Assembly (NCBI GenBank): GCA_002360295.1
Contig: DEQI01000344.1
Location: 1,752-8,353 of the forward strand
Source: Planococcaceae bacterium UBA3370
Lineage (GTDB): Bacteria > Bacillota > Bacilli > Bacillales_A > Planococcaceae
Reading direction: 5' to 3'
DNA: 6,602 nt
The translations under genes were made by a program, and so were the position numbers. The notes beneath the pieces were generated by a model. That model was given only the letters and a program-made list of their open reading frames with translations. It was not told the origin of the DNA and searched no databases. Positions 4,569-6,602 of the stretch are shown here, piece after piece (the stretch's first letter is position 1; every line of letters begins with the position of its first letter).

Positions 4569-5807
4569 ATGAAATTGGCGGCTCGCATCATTTTACATAT
4601 TGATATGAATTGTTTTTATGCTTCAGTTGAACAAATATATGATGAAAGCTTAAAAGGAAAGCCTATTGCTATAGCTGGAAATCCACAGGAACGACGTGGC
4701 ATTATCATTACATGCTCATATGAAGCAAGGGCATTTGGTGTAAAAACGACGATGACGATCCATGAGGCAAGGCGATTATGTCCAGAACTGATCATATTAC
4801 CACCAAATTTTGAACGATATCGACATAGCTCAAAACAATTTTTTAGTTTGCTTAGAGAATATACGTCATTAGTAGAACCTGTTTCGATTGATGAATGCTA
4901 TATGGATATTACGGAATTATGTGCAAATCAAAATGCGCTGGACATAGTGAAGGAAATTCAAGGACGAATTTTTACACAATTAAAGCTCCCTTGTTCTATT
5001 GGCATTGCACCGAATAAGTTTCTTGCCAAAACCGCATCAGATATGAAAAAACCAATGGGCATTACAGTGTTAAGAAAACGAGATGTTCCACAGCTTTTAT
5101 GGCCGCAGCCGGTTATAAATATGCATGGTATTGGCAAAAAAACTGCAGAAAAACTACAGTCCATTCAAATTAAAACAATTGGACAGTTAGCTAATATAGA
5201 GGTTATGCAAATTCGACAGTTACTTGGTATTAATGGTGAGAGATTGCGTGCACGGGCAAATGGGGAAGATGACCGAGCTGTTGACCCTAATTCCATTTAT
5301 GACACGAAAAGTGTTGGAAATTCGACAACCTTACCTAGAGATGAAACCGAATATTATATATTAAAAGAAACAATCGAAAAGCTGAGTACAAAAGTTGCGG
5401 AACGACTAAATGCCAAACGGTTAGCTGGAACAACTGTGATTTTAACGATTCGTGATGCGGATTGGCATAATCAGACTCGTAGTAAGTCTGTGACAAATGC
5501 AATTCAAAATAAAGAGGATATTTTTACTATTGCTTGGGCACTATTTCAAAAATATTGGGATGAATCACCAGTAAGATTATTAGGTGTAACGGTTTCAAAT
5601 GTGAAGGATCAACAGCAATCTACTCAACAATTAAATTTATTTACTTATGAAGAGCAGATAAAAGATGAGCCCATTGTGGAGCTTATTGACAATTTACAAA
5701 GAAAATTTGGTAAAGGTATTATAAAGCGTGGAATAAATGTACCGAAACAAAGAAAGTATTATTCTAATACGAGTTTTAGCAAAGATTTTTTAGATGATCA
5801 TCAGTAA
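4569..5807 (+). CDS. dinB: Y-family DNA polymerase IV (translesion synthesis)
   Basis: This error-prone polymerase copies past damaged template bases. The catalytic metal ligands are all present: D12 in HIDMNCFYASVE, and D108 and E109 in SIDECYMD. The tyrosine aligned with the steric gate (Y17) keeps out ribonucleotides. A helix-hairpin-helix of the thumb (MHGIGKKTAEKLQSIQIKTIGQLA) lies at about 180-205. The little-finger domain, starting with SVGNSTTLPRDE, spans about 240-345. The QLNLF at 354-358 is a classic beta-clamp binding motif. At 412 residues it is longer than E. coli DinB (about 350) but normal for Bacillales. The ATG at 4569 is chosen because GAGTGGTG precedes it directly; GTGs at 4563 and 4566 are in frame but lie inside that ribosome site, and TTG 4575 is another option. 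A LexA-like box and a perfect -10 lie upstream. The rnz gene follows after 12 bases with its ribosome site overlapping this stop codon. By sequence and neighbour it resembles B. subtilis YqjH (PolY1). Confidence 0.94.
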   Translation: MKLAARIILHIDMNCFYASVEQIYDESLKGKPIAIAGNPQERRGIIITCSYEARAFGVKTTMTIHEARRLCPELIILPPNFERYRHSSKQFFSLLREYTSLVEPVSIDECYMDITELCANQNALDIVKEIQGRIFTQLKLPCSIGIAPNKFLAKTASDMKKPMGITVLRKRDVPQLLWPQPVINMHGIGKKTAEKLQSIQIKTIGQLANIEVMQIRQLLGINGERLRARANGEDDRAVDPNSIYDTKSVGNSTTLPRDETEYYILKETIEKLSTKVAERLNAKRLAGTTVILTIRDADWHNQTRSKSVTNAIQNKEDIFTIAWALFQKYWDESPVRLLGVTVSNVKDQQQSTQQLNLFTYEEQIKDEPIVELIDNLQRKFGKGIIKRGINVPKQRKYYSNTSFSKDFLDDHQ

Positions 5808-5819
5808 GGAGTATGGTAA

Positions 5820-6602
5820 ATGCAGCTACAATTTTTAGGAACAGGCGCTGGAATGCCCTCTAAAGAAAGAAATACAAGTGCGCTCGCAGTTAAATTGCTA
5901 GAGGAACGAGGCACCATATGGTTATTTGATTGCGGAGAGGCGGTCCAGCATCAAATTTTATACACGACGATAAAGCCTCGTAAAATCGAAAAAATATTTA
6001 TTACTCATTTACATGGAGATCATATTTTTGGTTTGCCAGGTTTACTAGGCTCACGGTCTTTTTTAGGAGGTCAAGAACCATTAACTATATACGGACCACC
6101 TGGATTAAAAGACTGGATTGAAATGACTTTTGCCTTAACAAATACTCATTTAACGTACCCAATTATTTTTGAGGAAATAAAGGAAGGGGTTATTTTTGAG
6201 GATGAACAATTTATTGTTAACGCAAAGTTGCTCCAACATGTCATTCCATGCTTCGGTTTCCGTATAGAGCAAAAGCCTTTGAAGGGTGAGCTATTAGTGG
6301 ACAAAGCTTTAGCACTTGGAGTACCAAAAGGACCTTTACTTGGACAATTAAAGAGTGGCTATGATGTGACACTTCCTACTGGTGATATCGTACGAAGCAG
6401 TGAAGTGACAGCGCCAAATAAACCAGGTTTTATATTGACCATTTTAGGCGATACAAAATATTGTGAGAACTCGATTCGATTAAGTGAAGGTGCGGATATC
6501 GTTATTCATGAGGCGACATTTGATCATGAAACGGAACATTTAGCAGCGAGTTACGGGCATGCAACGAATACAGAAGCAGCAAATGTGGCGAAGCAAGCAG
6601 GC
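5820..6602 (+). CDS. rnz: Ribonuclease Z, tRNA 3' endonuclease (3' end outside window)
   Basis: This zinc-dependent metallo-beta-lactamase-fold endonuclease removes the 3' trailer from tRNA precursors, mainly those lacking an encoded CCA. The first 261 codons are present; the family is about 307 residues, so some 45 are missing. The metal ligands fall at the same numbers I recall for the B. subtilis enzyme: H63, H65, D67 and H68 in THLHGDH, H140 in LQHVIPCFGF, and D211 in ILGDTK. The last ligand (near H269) lies beyond the window edge. The N-terminal FLGTGAGMPSKERNTSAL is typical of bacterial RNase Z, and the substrate-clamping flexible arm falls at about 150-180. The ATG at 5820 has AAGGAG (5806-5811) eight bases upstream, overlapping the dinB stop. 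No terminator or obvious promoter separates the two genes, so they are very probably co-transcribed. Confidence 0.95.
   Translation, partial: MQLQFLGTGAGMPSKERNTSALAVKLLEERGTIWLFDCGEAVQHQILYTTIKPRKIEKIFITHLHGDHIFGLPGLLGSRSFLGGQEPLTIYGPPGLKDWIEMTFALTNTHLTYPIIFEEIKEGVIFEDEQFIVNAKLLQHVIPCFGFRIEQKPLKGELLVDKALALGVPKGPLLGQLKSGYDVTLPTGDIVRSSEVTAPNKPGFILTILGDTKYCENSIRLSEGADIVIHEATFDHETEHLAASYGHATNTEAANVAKQAG

Overview
The window looks like chromosomal DNA from a low-GC Gram-positive of the Bacillales, most likely a Lysinibacillus/Solibacillus-type relative of Bacillus. This rests on the AT-rich codon use, strong AGGAGG-like ribosome sites, a TTG start, T-tailed intrinsic terminators, a DinR-like LexA box, and the dinB-rnz neighbourhood (the same families, yqjH and rnz/yqjK, lie near each other in B. 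subtilis). The genus is an inference from general resemblance.

Layout, all on the + strand. (1) 3-152: the C-terminal tail of an unidentified protein. (2) 302-1855: a membrane-bound diguanylate cyclase with an extracytoplasmic dCACHE-type sensor and an intact GGEEF active site and RxxD inhibitory site, closed by a strong terminator at 1871-1905. (3) 1906-2401: a long regulatory leader. It holds a probable promoter, a 5' degenerate ('ghost') helical element, one glycine riboswitch aptamer, and a perfect intrinsic terminator just before the ribosome site. (4) 2402-3742: a CycA-type D-serine/D-alanine/glycine permease with a TTG start. (5) 3743-3861: an AT-rich gap with an inverted repeat and a tandem repeat. 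(6) 3862-4449: a 195-residue soluble protein I do not recognise, closed by a terminator. (7) 4569-5807: a Y-family DNA polymerase (DinB/Pol IV), with a LexA-box-like site next to its promoter. (8) 5820-6602: ribonuclease Z, cut by the window end and very probably co-transcribed with dinB.

The genes form several short transcription units rather than one pathway. The most interesting part is the cycA leader. A single glycine aptamer sits upstream of a glycine-family permease. The 3' side of the aptamer core can pair, almost without interruption, with the 5' arm of the terminator about 140 bases downstream. This predicts that glycine binding frees the terminator arm and shuts the permease off, which is logical feedback for an importer. 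The second point of interest is possible SOS control of dinB, which could read through into the tRNA-processing gene rnz. I see no mobile element, CRISPR array, tRNA or rRNA gene, and no clearly new multi-gene system.
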